Shown: positions 44,940-57,247, counted from the stretch's first letter. The stretch is DNA of 64,000 bases from Physella acuta (GCF_028476545.1 NW_026731616.1:339001-403000); one strand, 5' to 3'. Notes: generated by a model from the sequence alone, not told the origin. A program made the numbers and translations.

Positions 44940-45544
44940 TTTTTTTTCCTTTACGGACACCAAAAGGCTCTAAAGCCAGGCAGCCCTTAACACGGCAAAC
45001 TCCGACTAACTGGCTTGGATATCGTTTTGATTACCGTGTATCGGTCGCTTCTGTCCTTTGGTTCTCACCAGGCTTATCTTAAACCCCATTGAATGCAGGG
45101 TAAGGTCGTACCCCACCGTCCAGTGACCGGCTCAACTGTAGGAAGCTAATAACTAAAAACTGCGTCAAATTAACGATTACTGACAGATAGAGAAATGCAT
45201 AACGTATAAAATAACATTCCCCATTTAACGATATTCGAAAAAATCGGAACTTGGTCAGTGGCAAGCATATAACGGTCGCCACGGGGCTGGCCACTGCACG
45301 ACTATTGGGCTGGACCTAGTTCCCAAGCGGCTGTCAGCTGTCCGTATACTTTCTACCTTAAACATTCTCTTTTCTGTGATGAGTGTTTTTATCCTGCTTA
45401 AAGTTGTATTTCTTTATGATGTTTTTAATGAGTTTAGAAAATAAAATAATGTAATTATTAAGATTTGAGCATGGAACTGGAGAGCCGCATCTTGACATCA
45501 AAAGAGCCGCATGCGGCTCGCGAGCCGCAGGTTGCCGACCCCTG
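44940..45544 (+). mobile_element. hAT element, right part, left end missing
   Basis: 'cctttacggacaccaaaagg', 'ctaactggcttggatatcg', 'gctgtccgtatactttctac' and the end 'cgagccgcaggttgccgacc' plus 'cctg' match the 921-bp copy. It is followed by GGTTAACC, the same target context as the 54.2-kb and 40.5-kb insertions. No transposase. Confidence 0.8.
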
Positions 45545-45924
45545 GGTTAACCCTTTTAAAAGTATGTCCCTAACATGTAGGGAGCCAAAAATCAACGAAA
45601 GAAAGACAAACATAATTATTTCCAAGCTGGCTGAATGAATCATTAAATAAAGCTATTGTGTTTAAAATTTAAATTAACATACATTCTTAAGTAGTCAATA
45701 TGTTAAGTTTATTATTTGTTTAAGATCTTATAGGAACAATACATTTATGTTATTATGTAATAACGTTTATACCGTTTCATGTTGTTTATCTTGTCTTAGT
45801 TTGGCAAGTTTTTTTTTTTTAAATTGATTTTCGCTTTAATAGTTATCTCCCATGAGTTGCATTTTGCTTTAACGGATAAACAACTTGTCTACAATCCAAA
45901 ATAAACCGGGAGTGATCTCCCCTA
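45545..45924 (-). repeat. L-family repeat, reverse copy
   Basis: 'gggttaacccttttaaaagt', the hairpin 'atgtccctaacatgtaggga' and 'agttatctcccatgagttgc' follow the family order in reverse. Confidence 0.6.
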
Positions 45925-46606
45925 AACTTTCTCGAATATTCTTATATAAAACAACAGGGGATGGGAACTCGGGATATAGTTATGATTTTTAATCCATTTT
46001 AAATAATTAAACTTTTTTTTAAAATAGAAAAGAATCTCATAGAAAACAGAATTGCGCACCAAGCGAACGCCGAATAAAGTTGTGTATAATAGTGCGGAAT
46101 AGTATTAGTACTTTCTAAATTCACATGCGTTTTTTTGAGAAATTTGAAAGAGTAAAAATTACTACTTTCGGTTAACGGAAATTACTCATAATTTGACAGA
46201 AGGTAGAGAATTAGATCTTTTACTTACATGTGAAATTTCATTTATCTATCTGAAAAAGTACTCAAGTTATATGCTTTTGAAAAATTCAAAGTAGAAAAAG
46301 TACCACTTTCGGTTATCGGAAATCGCTCAAAAGTTGATACAGATCTACGATTTTGATAAAATACTTATATATGAAATTTCATCAACCTAGCTGTAACGGT
46401 ACTCAAGTAATCGTGTTTACACACACACACACAGACACAGACACACACACACACACACACACACAGACACACAGACATACGGACAAGTTTGCAAAATTAT
46501 GTGTTTCCGCATCAGTGAGGTGTAAAACGTCGAGATTTGTAAAAATCTCGATTTTTTTTTGCACGATTACAATACTTTCTTTATACTACGTATATACGAG
46601 AAAGTA
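45925..46606 (+). mobile_element. MITE with 'actttctcg' ends, full-length copy
   Basis: Runs from 'aaactttctcgaatattctt' to 'cgtatatacgagaaagtaat', with 9-bp inverted ends ACTTTCTCG and CGAGAAAGT. It contains repeated 'cggaaatcgctcaaaagttg' text, an (AC)n tract at 46418-46480 and the hairpin 'gagatttgtaaaaatctcg'. The target duplication is not clear. No transposase. Confidence 0.65.
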
Positions 46607-46870
46607 ATAAAGATGCAACAAAGCTCATTTACTTTAGCAGAAATCTTGTTTAAGTTTTTTTGGTATCATTTTAGCTAGAGTTAATTAAAGTTAATTTCTG
46701 GCGTTTATTGATTGCTTTTGGTTTATTATTCAATTATGTATGATATTTGACACACAAATAATAATATACTTGTATTAAAGCCATATTAATGACCCACCTT
46801 TCTCGCACATAACTAGCCTCGGTCGATTTTAAGTACATAATAACCACCGAGACTAGACTAGATTAGATTA
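46607..46870. other. AT-rich sequence, no gene seen
   Basis: No feature could be supported. Confidence 0.5.
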
Positions 46871-47080
46871 CTCTTTCAGGCATCTCTTCTTACCCTTTCA
46901 CCCCCCCCCCCCCCCCCCCCTCCGGATAAAGACTACCGCCCCCCTCCTTTTCCCGATCAAAATGGAATTCATAAATGGAATATATTTTTAACAGTGTCCA
47001 ACCGCCTTCACATCTAAAATTTTCAAGTGCCCCCCCCCCCCCCCTCTCCCCCGGGAGAAAAGAGTCTTGAAGAAACACTG
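46871..47080. mobile_element. G-rich MITE copy
   Basis: 'tttcaggcatctcttcttac' at one end and 'gagtcttgaagaaacactg' at the other resemble the inverted ends of the 34066-34267 element. C-runs at about 46901-46920 and 47030-47043. Confidence 0.6.
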
Positions 47081-47154
47081 TTTGTAAATTTGATTAACAC
47101 ATTTTAGCAGGAGTACATTCAGGCAGTGTGCAGCAAAAAAAAATATTTACTTAC

Positions 47155-47570
47155 GGACAGTTTTTCCAACCATCTTCACACCATGACTGAATTGAATCTC
47201 ATGTTGTGAAGAAAAGTAAACATAGTACAAATCATTAAACTTAATCTTGAACTTTTTCTTTCATTTATCTTTATTATCTTACTTCCATAATTACATTAAT
47301 TAAGCAAGTCATTGTTGAGCTTGTGGTTTGTCTATAAATTACGTCATTTAACTTTATTAGACTGCGGAAGGGAGGGGGGGGGGGGAGTTAAGAAATATAA
47401 CCCCACTGAATTATTTTTAGTAGACGCATATTTTTTTAAAATCTTAAACTGTCAGATATTTTTTTTCTCGTTTCATTTTGACCTTGTATTAGGATTACTT
47501 TTTAAATGTTGTTTATATATATAATGTAAAAATCGTTATCTATGAAGCATACTAAAATTATATAACTAAA
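47155..47570 (-). pseudogene. Partial paralogue of the 4-Cys peptide gene
   Basis: 47200-47155 is a 46-nt match to the middle exon, the same length, encoding 'DSIQSWCEDGWKNC' against 'DSIRRWCDYDWPYC', with a GTAAGT donor. 47201-47570 matches intron 1 of the intact gene nearly throughout, including 'taaacttaatcttgaacttt', the G-run and 'agacgcatatttttttaaaa'. No signal-peptide exon follows; the match stops and module B of the long repeat begins. No last exon was found on the other side, where a MITE lies. Of the 46 exon positions 11 differ, and all seven changed codons alter the residue while both Cys and both Trp are kept. The first 57 nt of adjacent intron differ at about four positions. It looks like a decayed duplicate, though use as an alternative exon cannot be excluded. 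Confidence 0.65.
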
Positions 47571-47629
47571 ATAGCAATAATGCTGGGTTGTAAAACTAGT
47601 ATTGTATTCTGTAATCATTGAAAAGACAG

Positions 47630-48711
47630 CCAATAGGGAACATTCATTTATTTAATTAAGGATCCAATATTTACTTTAATATGCTCTCTCTATCTTTTCT
47701 TGTTTTAAATAAATCAGTCCACCCTGATATTAAATAATGTACACGTATGAATCCTTAAGAAGATGCACTTACGAGCCTAATGGCTCATGATGCGGATAAA
47801 GTAGAGTTTACCAGTTTTAGACACCTGGACATGAGGCAATGTTTTAAACCGTACTAAGCCGAGGAGCCTCTGCTTTCCAGAAAGTAAGCAAGGTGACCCT
47901 CACTGCTAGGTGGTTTATTGGACTTTAAAAGACTCGCTGGATCAGAACTCAAGAGATTCGGTCTAAAAAAAAACAACAAATCGGTCTCTATCTTATATGA
48001 TGTCCCTCAAATTAGGGGAGCCAAAAATTTTTGTAAAAACATATTTAGGACAGCTTCAGTAAGGGGGATAGTTTTAACTTGTATAATAGGACTTTAAAAA
48101 AGGTTAATGTTATTTAGTTTATAATATTTTACGTTTTAGTAGTCATTAATGAAAATATACTATTTTGATACATTTTATTCATTTATATAAATGTTAGATT
48201 AATTAATTTTTATAACTGTATTTACGCGTTTTATTATATGTTTTTGTGTGCCTCTTTGTTATTTTTTATTTTTATTTTAGCGATTTGATTGTAAGTTACA
48301 TCCCCTGATTAGTTTACAAACGGGAGATAATCTATTGGCACTTAATTCCGCCTCAATATCAGATTCATCCTCAACAAATTAACCTCGTTTGTTTTAATGT
48401 TAAATCTACGCTTAATGATCCTTTAAACATGTTTCTTGTCATGTTATAAAACAAGTAAGCCTACAATTTTAAATGCAAATTATACACGTGGGCAAGAATG
48501 TAGATCTTTTTTTTTGTTGTAAAATAATTAAATGTTGTTTTATAAGATGTTGTTTATACACAATACACATCATTTCATATTCTATCCGTATGTTAGACTC
48601 TGAAGTGTACGTCTTGTATGTAAGTTTTCATGCAATTTTGATACTTATCTTAATGCTCCCGGCCAGTGGTGTCGCTAGATCGGGAGTCACCCGGTGCGGT
48701 ACTTCGTGGTG

Positions 48712-48789
<78 letters not shown>

Positions 48790-49330
48790 TGTCAATTCGT
48801 ATTTAAAAGACTATTTAACTTTAAAAAATCATTAATGGCACTGGCAAAATAAAGCATTTTGCTTCTGTACATTTTGCAATATTTTTTTGCCTTGGTGTCA
48901 CCCCCTAAATGTTATGTCACACGGTGCGGTCCGCACCCCCGCCCCACACTATCTACGCCTCCACTACCGGCTTATGAAGGGCTTATGATGTAAGCCTCTT
49001 TTGTTTCCGTAACATGATAAATGTACCCATCATATCTAGTTGACTCAACGATGTCATATAACATTTTCATGTTAACATTTGTTAACTCTTCAATGCTTCT
49101 TAAGAGAACAAAAAAATACAAAGTTGTCAAGTTTAATATGGGCTTGCGAAACCAATTGGAAATGCAAATTACAAAATATCAGCATGATTAATTCAATGTA
49201 AACTAATTATTTTTTTTTTAAACAGACAGTTACTATAACTAATTCTTTATTTTAAACATTTATTTTTTAAATATAAATAAGTACATTATTGTGACTGTGA
49301 GAGGGTTGAACAACTTGTTCCACTACAAAG
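47630..49330 (-). repeat. Long inverted-duplicated repeat, arm 2, module B
   Basis: Reverse of 17698-18740: 'attaaggatccaatatttac' (47658), the tRNA-like block (47750-47960), the hairpin 'tccctcaaattaggggag' (48003), 'cgggagataatctattggc' (48320) and 'gactgtgagagggttgaaca' (49298). Interrupted by a MITE at 48664-48966. Confidence 0.75.
48664..48966 (+). mobile_element. 'cagtggcgtagc' family MITE, diverged, with (TA)n
   Basis: 'cagtggtgtcgctagatcgg', 'agtcacccggtgcggtactt', then a (TA)n tract (48714-48783), 'tgccttggtgtcacccccta', 'acggtgcggtccgcaccccc' and 'atctacgcctccacta'. About 80 bp of other sequence lies between the (TA)n and the conserved tail. The 120-residue frame across it is an artefact. 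Confidence 0.65.
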
Positions 49331-49423
49331 TGAGGATAGCACTATCATTTTGCCATCGCACATCTCAACGATTCAGCTGACAATTAAATCGGCAAGATGT
49401 GAATTGTTTTTTTTTCTTCCGAG

Positions 49424-49663
49424 ATGTATTCAGCTAGTGGACTCATCGGTTCCGCTTACAATTATCATCCATATGGACGTCTCACAAAATCACTCTCCAA
49501 ACTGAGTCACACAGGTCATATACACCCTGCCACTAAGACGATCAAGACAAGAACTAACACAATCCACAGCAACCAGTTTCTCCCTAAGAACGTCACTATC
49601 TTTCCTCCGCGTCATCATTCAATGCGTTCATTATATCTTTTACACCAACATTCGTTCGCATAA
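49424..49663 (+). CDS. Conserved small ORF cassette, copy 3 (unknown)
   Basis: A 79-residue frame starting ATG-Tyr-Ser-Ala, then 'GLIGSAYNYHPYGRLTKSLS' and 'HIHPATKTIKTRTNTIHSNQ'. Its core, 49439-49566, is identical to 16313-16440 (reversed) and 38344-38471. The rest of the frame and the flanks differ between copies. The ATG here is the most economical start of the three and lies right after a T-run and 'cttccgag'. In arm 2 the cassette has the same orientation relative to modules A and B as in arm 1. No family recognised. Confidence 0.4.
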   Translation: MYSASGLIGSAYNYHPYGRLTKSLSKLSHTGHIHPATKTIKTRTNTIHSNQFLPKNVTIFPPRHHSMRSLYLLHQHSFA

Positions 49664-52600
49664 ACATACCCTGATTAAACACACATCATAACAGGAGGTC
49701 GCTAATTAACCATGTCATTAATAATGTGTCTAATTAATTGATATTTTAAAAAAAGTAATTATAGCTACTTCAACGTTTGTTATAAACTTTTATAAACACT
49801 TATGTTTCTTAAATAAAACATAATCTATTAAAAGAAACCTGGATTTGACATTAATACTTTTTTCATAAATTATTTATTTATTACAATAGCATTTGATAAT
49901 AGTTTTCACTCTACTAGATCTATCGCATTTTCAAATTTTGGTTTGATATAATCTTTTAAACGGGAGATAATAATATCCTAATTCTACTGATGTATCAAAA
50001 ACAATTCAACTTAGGTATACAGCCTATATGTAGGTATCCTTAAGTTATTTACCAAACGTCTAGTAAAAAGAAGAACAGTAGCATAACAGCTTGGATTTAA
50101 AGTCTGTAGTGTAATGATCGATCGCGATTGGTATATACGACTAAACAGTCACTAACAGATCCATGGGCAATGTTTTGGCTACCCTCGACACTCATCATCT
50201 ATCTATAAAAAATATGAAACGTGTTAAATAATTGTGTATTAGCTTTCTCCAGGTGAAAACAAAGTACATTAATTAGGAGTCGTTGTATGTTTTTATATTT
50301 AATATTAGCAGGCGTACACCATCGGGTAGGGCTTGTAGCTAGATGGGCTATAATTTCCTAGGTCGCTAATTCATTTTATCATAGCGACAATAACAATAAT
50401 CAATTCAAAGAAACCTGGGTTTAATGGGTTTTGTGTCTCTGTTTGTGTCGGGCGGACAGACATTATTTAATTTATCCCTTTTTCATTAGGGATCCAGAAA
50501 TACCCTTAAGGAGAATGTTTACACCGGCTGCAACTAAATGCCAGAAATTTCTAATAATAAAAAAAACATTTATAACTTATCTAAAATTTTAATATTTTCA
50601 ATAATGGTATGTTGTTAAAAAGCTAATAGATTACATTTAATTTTTGACATAATTTGATATCACACATTCAGATTTTACTATAAATTTAATGTAAAATGAA
50701 ATATACACTGTTCTGTTGTGTGTTTTTTCGATTTTATTTTCTGCTAGCTTAAGCTACCAAATTGTTTTTAAGTTATATCCCTTGATAGAAATATAACTAA
50801 ATTTATTATAAAAAGGGAGATAATGCATTGCCTAATCCTATGTTGATATCAAATTCCTTCAACTTCGGCTGACGGCAAACTTGGTTTCGTAGTTATGAAG
50901 TATCGAGTTCTGCGGTCTTAAAGTATCATTTTTTTTTTACTTGGCTGTTGTCGTGTAAGGGAATCTGATTGCTAGCAGATAAATAAGAAGGTAGGTGATG
51001 TCATATCGTAGTTCTGGAGTTCAGGAGTGTCGAGTATCTATTTAGGTATCGAAATGTGTTGGCTGTTAACGTGTAGCAGTAGGTCTAGTTTATCATTGTG
51101 GATGGTGAGTATCGTTTAGAGTTTTGTGTAGTAAGGTAAGGTAGTGACGATTCTAGTTATTTTTAAGTATCGACATTTGATATTCGGTGTGAAAAGAGTA
51201 AAGATTTTAGTCATTTCAGTACTCGTGAGCAGATTTTATCAAATAGTCAAGTGTATCGTCAGTTTAATGATATCTGGACATAACGTACTAGCTAAGAATG
51301 TTACTATGCAAGCGTCGTGTAGCTAAATAAACAAAAATAGGTTTTAGCCAATCGTAATTTTTCGGAATCTATAAGTGTTCTAATATTTCATTAATTCGTC
51401 TGTTCTTTTTTTTAAAGAACTATTTAGTAATAAAACATAGGTTAATATTGTGGTAAAGTTCATTACAACTATCTACTTTAGTTGTTTAGTATGTCACTTA
51501 TATTATAAAATTAATAAACTAATTTGGTACGTGGCTTTTTTTTTAATGTTATCTATTCAGCGTTATGTTACTTTTCTTGGTAAAACTATTATTATTTTTT
51601 TATTTATTTACTTTATTTTGTTTTTTATTTTTTTTAATTCGAGAAAATTGTATGTCGATAAAACATGAACTCAAATATATCATTATATTCATTTTTTTTT
51701 AAAAACAAATATTTTAACATGAGTGTAGGCCTACCCATTGGCAAGAAGAGAGACATTTTATAAAATGAAAATACACTTTTAATATATTACTAGGATCTTC
51801 ACACCTCTATTATTATAAATGCTTGATGTATCTTATTATATCAAGCTTGGCTGTTAATATTGTATATAATCTTACAGGAAATTTACGTATAAGATTTCCC
51901 TCTAAATACCACGGACATCTGTCAGTAAGACTAAAGATTTGGAGTGAAACATTCATAAGTGTCGCGTCATATATGTGTTTACGAAACTAATTTAAAAAGC
52001 CAACACACTTTTTCTAAATTCACTATAGTTGTATTATGTATGAAATCACAATAAAAGCTATACTTTTTTGTTATTGTTGTTTTAACCAGGGGAATACTAT
52101 TTTGTTTAAGCTCTCCCATTTTGTTCTTTTTTCGATTTGTTCCATTCGGCTAGTATTGATGTCCACGTATAATATGTATCCTAAACAGTTCAGCCTTTCA
52201 AAACGTGAGGCTGTGAGCCCCATCTCCACCCCCCACCCCCGTCAAAGAACATCTAGCGCCCCTAACGAAATACAATGTATACAAAAAATATTTTTTTTTA
52301 CCGGATAATTTAATACCCCAGCCCTCCCCCCCCCCCCCCCCCCCCATAAAAAATTCCTCACCCTTGAGAAAAAAACGTCTGAAAATAACATTATCTGCAT
52401 GACTTATCATTAGCGTCCATAAGTTGGAAACGTATCTAAATAATAGAAGTAGGGTCTACCTTTAGTCTGTATGATCTACACTTGCGACAAGTCTTTCTTT
52501 CAAAAATTTTTCTCCACGGCAAAAAAAAAAAGGGATGGGGGTTTCCGTTTGAGTTTTCGTTGGGGGTGGGGGGGGGGGGGTTGGACTTAATTTTCCGGTG

Positions 52601-53640
52601 GATGGAAGGGGGTGGACACTATTAAAAGTATATTTTCTATATAAATTATATTTCGTTATATGGGCGGCAGACGTTCTTTTTTTTGGGCTACCCCGTCCCC
52701 CCCACCCCTCCCCCACTTCTTCCACCCGAAGAGTAGCCTGCAAGAAACTCTCAATGCGACTTTTGTCAAGTTTGAGCTTAGTTGCAAGGTTTAGGGATAT
52801 GACTACGACTATATTTTGTATGCATGTGCAGTAACTGCTTATAGATCAAGATTACATCCGGATAAAATGTCGATTCTGGATGAAAAATCCGTTTTCAATG
52901 ACATTTTCCTGATAAATTCGAAGAAGGGGTGGTGCTTTAGGATTCGGTTTAGAGAAAAAGACAACACAACCCAGCGCCGGTTGTATTTCTCCCTCAACGG
53001 GCCATTTATCTAGTGTATAATGATCATGTATAATATGTATTCTTATGAGTTCGACCTTTCAGAACAAGAGTTTTTATGGCGGATGAAGTGGCATTAACCT
53101 GTTTCTGTGATCTCGACATACATGCAATATATTGGTGCTATGCCCAGTTGTGATTAATCTCCTTAACGATTGTCGTGGGATAATTATAGAGGAGTGATGA
53201 GAAGGATTACTACGGACCTGTAATACGAACATAGTTTTTTGAAAAGATGTCCCAAAATTACAGGGATCCAGAAACATACGATTAAGGAGGTATAACAACA
53301 CAATTGAATGAAATATTTCTCAATTGTCTGAATGAGTCTTTAAATGAAGCTAATGTTTTTATACTTTTAATCAATATACGTTGTTAGTAATTATTTATTT
53401 GTTTATTTATTATACAATACATACTTAATATTAATCCTTAGTTTGCCTTATGATGTAATATTGTTTATCAGGTCTGTATTATTTTGCTAAGTTATTTTAG
53501 CTTTTCATTTAAATATTAGCTCCCTTGATAATTTTTTTTACCTTTAAATAGATACCAAACGGTGATAATTTATTGCCAATTTCTAAGTAGTTATGAAATT
53601 CCTTCATCTTACATTAATGTTTAATCAAAAGTTCTATACT
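49664..53640 (-). repeat. Long inverted-duplicated repeat, arm 2, module A
   Basis: Reverse of 12580-16190: 'atagcccatctagctac'-type text (50338 reversed), the hairpin 'tttttcattagggatccaga' (50488), a 'cgagt/gtatcg'-rich stretch (50900-51200), the G-rich MITE pairs (52240-52405 and 52497-52757), 'ccagcgccggttgtatttct' (52972) and the hairpin 'caaaattacagggatccaga' (53252). The 60-93-residue frames are repeat read-through. Confidence 0.75.
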
Positions 53641-53717
53641 TTTAAATCTATTTTCGTCCTCTTACAAATAATATTTTTATCAGTACTTTTGAATTGTGGC
53701 AAACCCATAGGCTAGAT

Positions 53718-53900
53718 CAGGGGTCTCCAAACTTTTCAGTCCGAGGGCCGCATTAACTAACACATTTCAGTTCGGGGGCCAGTTTCTTCCAGACATGTCG
53801 TGATTTTTCTGTGCAAAGTTCCTCAGGCAGCACCAACAAACGTTTTTTTCCGTGGACAAAAAGATCTCCGCGGGCCCGATGATTTGGGGTGAAAAATTCA
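53718..53900 (+). mobile_element. hAT-type end 'caggggtctccaaact'
   Basis: 'caggggtctccaaacttttc', 'agtccgagggccgcattaac' and 'ttcgggggccag' have the style of a hAT terminal region. No second end was found. The 71-residue minus frame here is not called. Confidence 0.5.
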
Positions 53901-54243
53901 AAAGTATCACGTGAAATGTGGGTTTTGTCTAACCAATTAAAATAACACACACTATTATCCTTAATCACCCTTAACCGAAAATCACCAATTTTATTTTCTT
54001 CTCTCTACTCTAATTCTCTATATTATTGTTTTCAGGTATTGCGTTCGCTGATTTTTGAAGGTATTCACGTAAATGTGTTCTTGAGAGTTTGTCCTTTCAG
54101 AACAATAGGTCATATGAAAGATGAAGTGGTGTTTACCTGTTTATGTGACCACGACATATGGGACCATATTTAGGTCGGTGCTATACACACTTCTGTTTAC
54201 AAAACGTGGGTCGGGATTCGAACCTGTAACTCTTGGGTTAACG
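53901..54243 (-). repeat. L-family repeat with a perfect B-box
   Basis: Reverse copy of the tRNA-like block: 'agatgaagtggtgtttacct', then 'tcgggattcgaacctgtaac' (54211-54230), which on the minus strand contains GGTTCGAATCC, a perfect Pol III B-box. It continues after the hAT insertion at 54725 ('ggttaacgccttcacattgt'). Confidence 0.65.
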
Positions 54244-54506
54244 CAGAGGTCGGCAACCTGCGGCTCGCGAGCAGCATGCGGCTCTTTTGATGTCGAGGTG
54301 TGGCTCTTCAGTTCCATGGACAAATATTAATAATTATTTTATTTTCTTACTGAAACTAATAAAAATATTAGTCTGCAACACTTTGATATTTTATTTTCGC
54401 AAATATCTCCCCATGAGTATTCTCAACAGCTTCCTAAAGTTTCATGGCGATCGGATGAAAGTTGTAATAATGAATAAAAGACAGACACACACACACTTAC
54501 ATACAT

Positions 54507-54601
<95 letters not shown>

Positions 54602-54724
54602 CCTACCTAATCCTAATCAAAGATCATAATATTAAAATAAAAAGGGTTGTGGCTCTTTAAAAGCTGGGAAATTTTGAAAATTGTAACTTTTGGCTCTTCC
54701 GTCTCAAAAGGTTGCCGACCCCTG
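54244..54724. mobile_element. Non-autonomous hAT element, 481 bp, intact ends
   Basis: Ends CAGAGGTCGGCAACCTGC and AGGTTGCCGACCCCTG, with a perfect 8-bp duplication GGTTAACG (54236-54243 and 54725-54732). It contains 'catggcgatcggatgaaagt', an (AC)n, and a (TA)n tract at about 54509-54598. No transposase. Inserted inside the tRNA-like block of an L-family repeat. Confidence 0.95.
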
Positions 54725-55314
54725 GGTTAACGCCTTCACATTGTTTTTAAAATGATGTCCCATATACAGGGAGCCAAAAAATAGCTGCAAAATGTTAATT
54801 TGACTGTAATAAATGTAAATATTTCTGAATTGAATGAATGAATCTAAAAATAAATCTATGGTATTTATAATTTTATTTAACATACATTCTTAAGTAGTCA
54901 ATTAGCTAAGTTTATTGTTTTTTAAAACATTACATACCTATTAGTAACAGTTAATGTATATTATAATGTAATAAAATGTATACCATTGTATGTTTTTTGT
55001 TATGTCTTAGTTTGACAAGGTTTTTTTTTTCCACAGATTTTCTCTTGATAGTTATCTCCCATGTGTTACATTTTACTTTAAAGGATTAACAAATTGGTGA
55101 TATATCATTGCCAAATTCTACATTCTTATCAAATTCCTTCATCTTAGGATATTAGATCACACGCTTTCCTACAGATTACACTCTTAGATTGAAGATAGGC
55201 CTACATCAGTTATTTACTATAGTAAAAGAAGAGCAGTAGCATCACAGCTCTGATTGAAAGTCTTTTATGTAAGGATCTATCGGATTCAACTACATGACTG
55301 AGCAATCATTAAGG
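54725..55314 (-). repeat. L-family repeat continuation
   Basis: The hairpin 'gtcccatatacagggagcc' (54758), 'agttatctcccatgtgttac' (55052), 'gataggcctacatcagttat' (55193) and 'agagcagtagcatcacagct' (55231). The last two are the single-copy source of the 56-bp minisatellite unit. Confidence 0.65.
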
Positions 55315-55406
55315 CAGGGGTTCCCAACCTTTGTTTACTCTAGAGCACATTCTAAAATATGGGTAGGGTGGCGGGCAGCACCTATTTTAAATCGACAAAC
55401 TCCTTC
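55315..55406 (+). mobile_element. hAT-type end 'caggggttcccaacct'
   Basis: Begins CAGGGGTTCCCAACCTTTG with 'gagcacattctaaaatatgg'. Truncated by the MITE that follows. Confidence 0.5.
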
Positions 55407-55625
55407 CAGAGCCGTAGCGACCCTTCCCGTCACCCGGAGATACAATTTTCGATTTGCACCCCCCCCCCCCTCATCAAACTTTCGATTTGCACCCCCCTCA
55501 AATTTTCGATTTGCACCCCCCCTCAAATTTTCGATTTGCTCCCCTTTGCACCACCCTCAAATGTTCGATTTGCACCCCCCCCCCCCTCAAACTTTCGATT
55601 TCCAGCCCCTTCTACCTTTCAATAA
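55407..55625 (+). mobile_element. 'cagtggcgtagc' family MITE, right end missing
   Basis: 'cagagccgtagcgacccttc', then repeated 'ttttcgatttgcaccccccc'. It stops at 'cccttctacctttcaataat'. The proline-rich frames across it are shadows. Confidence 0.75.
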
Positions 55626-56474
55626 TGTTTATGAAAAAATTCTGTCTCTGTCGAATAGTGAGAGGCGGGCACATACGAATCGTTCGTTAAGGGATGCATG
55701 GGCAATAGTTTGGCAACCCTCGACACTCATCATCGTTCACCTTTAAACATAATATAAAAGATTAGTTTTATAAAATGTTATAGTAATTATCTAGATACAA
55801 ATCAAATACAATATGAGCCGGTGTATATTTTAATATTTAATTTTAGTTGACATACAACATCAGATAGTGCATGTAACATAAGGGTCTAAAGACGTCTTTG
55901 ACGAAACATATTTATATTAATTAATAAAACAGCTGACCAGTTTAAAATATGTTTTAACACCCTCCTTCCTCCGAAATTGTTATTACGTAGAAATATATAT
56001 TCGCAAACTATTTCTAGTTAAGAAAAAGTGTCCTTAATTAAACCATATTTACAATGTGAGTAATAAAGGGTACCTTACATTTTAAGATAAATTGGAAATT
56101 GTTTATTACCATATTGGTCACATGTGCATACATCATTAGTTATTTTCCAACTATCTGACAGTTTTAAATATAAAGATTAAATATAGCATTGGAAAATTTT
56201 TAAGAATAAACTATGACCATATGAACGTTTTTTACTTTGTTAAAACATAAATAATTACTGTTATTTGTAATTAGAATTAAACACTGGCCATTTTTAATGT
56301 GTTACGGTTGCCTTGAAATGCATTATATTTAAAATACAAATAAAATGATTTTATTTTATGTGAGATTAACCATAAACATGGAAAACATAAAGTTTTATTT
56401 TGTTAGGGTTGGGTGGGTGGTGGTTGGGTGCTGGACATGTCAACTCATTCCTTATTGGAAATTATCTCTCTCAG
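55626..56474. other. AT-rich sequence, mostly unrecognised
   Basis: 'tttggcaaccctcgacactc' (55711) echoes module A text. Otherwise no repeat or gene is recognised. Confidence 0.45.
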
Positions 56475-56554
56475 GCAAATGTGGAATTTTATGATTTACA
56501 AGTGAAAGTTTTTATACGGCTCCATTTTACCTCTGGAGACAATGGATGCACCAA
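56475..56554 (+). CDS. Candidate internal exon, 80 nt (unknown)
   Basis: Preceded by a pyrimidine-rich acceptor, 'attatctctctcag', and followed by GTGAGT. The frame 'ANVEFYDLQVKVFIRLHFTS' plus 'GDNGCT' is open across the whole segment. The second frame has an early stop. No neighbouring exon was identified and no domain recognised, so this rests on splice signals and an open frame alone. Confidence 0.25.
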
Positions 56555-57206
56555 GTGAGTTGGAATCCTGGGGTAACTTACCAGGTCATTGAAATGGGGG
56601 ATCGTGAATTATTGGATCTTTTTTGTTTTGCTCACTGAATGATAAAAGTCTCGTATGAACGTGTCATTGTAAACTGGGGAGCATGGTGTATGTGTGTGTG
56701 TGTGTGGGGGGGGGTGGTTTAAAGTGCATTCATTGGTGTGGAGTGGTAACATCAAGCCATCCTGAATTAAGGAACCAGATATTGGTTCAGTCAAAATATA
56801 TCACGACAAAATATTATAGCATTTGATATTATTTTTGTCATTTTTAATAAAAAAAAAATAAAGAAAGAAAAAGAAAAAACAACATGATTTGATATAATTT
56901 TACACTTAATGATTGTGACAAACAGTTTGTCTTATAGATTTGTAACATTTCATAAACATTTTCATTAGACATATGACATTCATAAATTAAAACTAAATTT
57001 AAATAAATAGAGTAGGTGTGCGTGTTATATTTGTTATTCGTTGCATAGAAAACCATTTTTTTTTTTACAAACTATTTTATTATTATTGTTATTTTATTAA
57101 TTAATTTAGTGATAGTTCCTATCTACTATAGAATCTTGGTGAGGTTAGACGTTGATGGCACTGACAAACCGCTTAATTTTGCACATTAATTTTGTTTGTG
57201 TCCCTT
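56555..57206. other. Sequence with (TG)n/G tract, no gene seen
   Basis: A (TG)n/G-run lies near 56689-56714. The rest is AT-rich. Nothing else supported. Confidence 0.45.
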
Positions 57207-57247
<41 letters not shown>

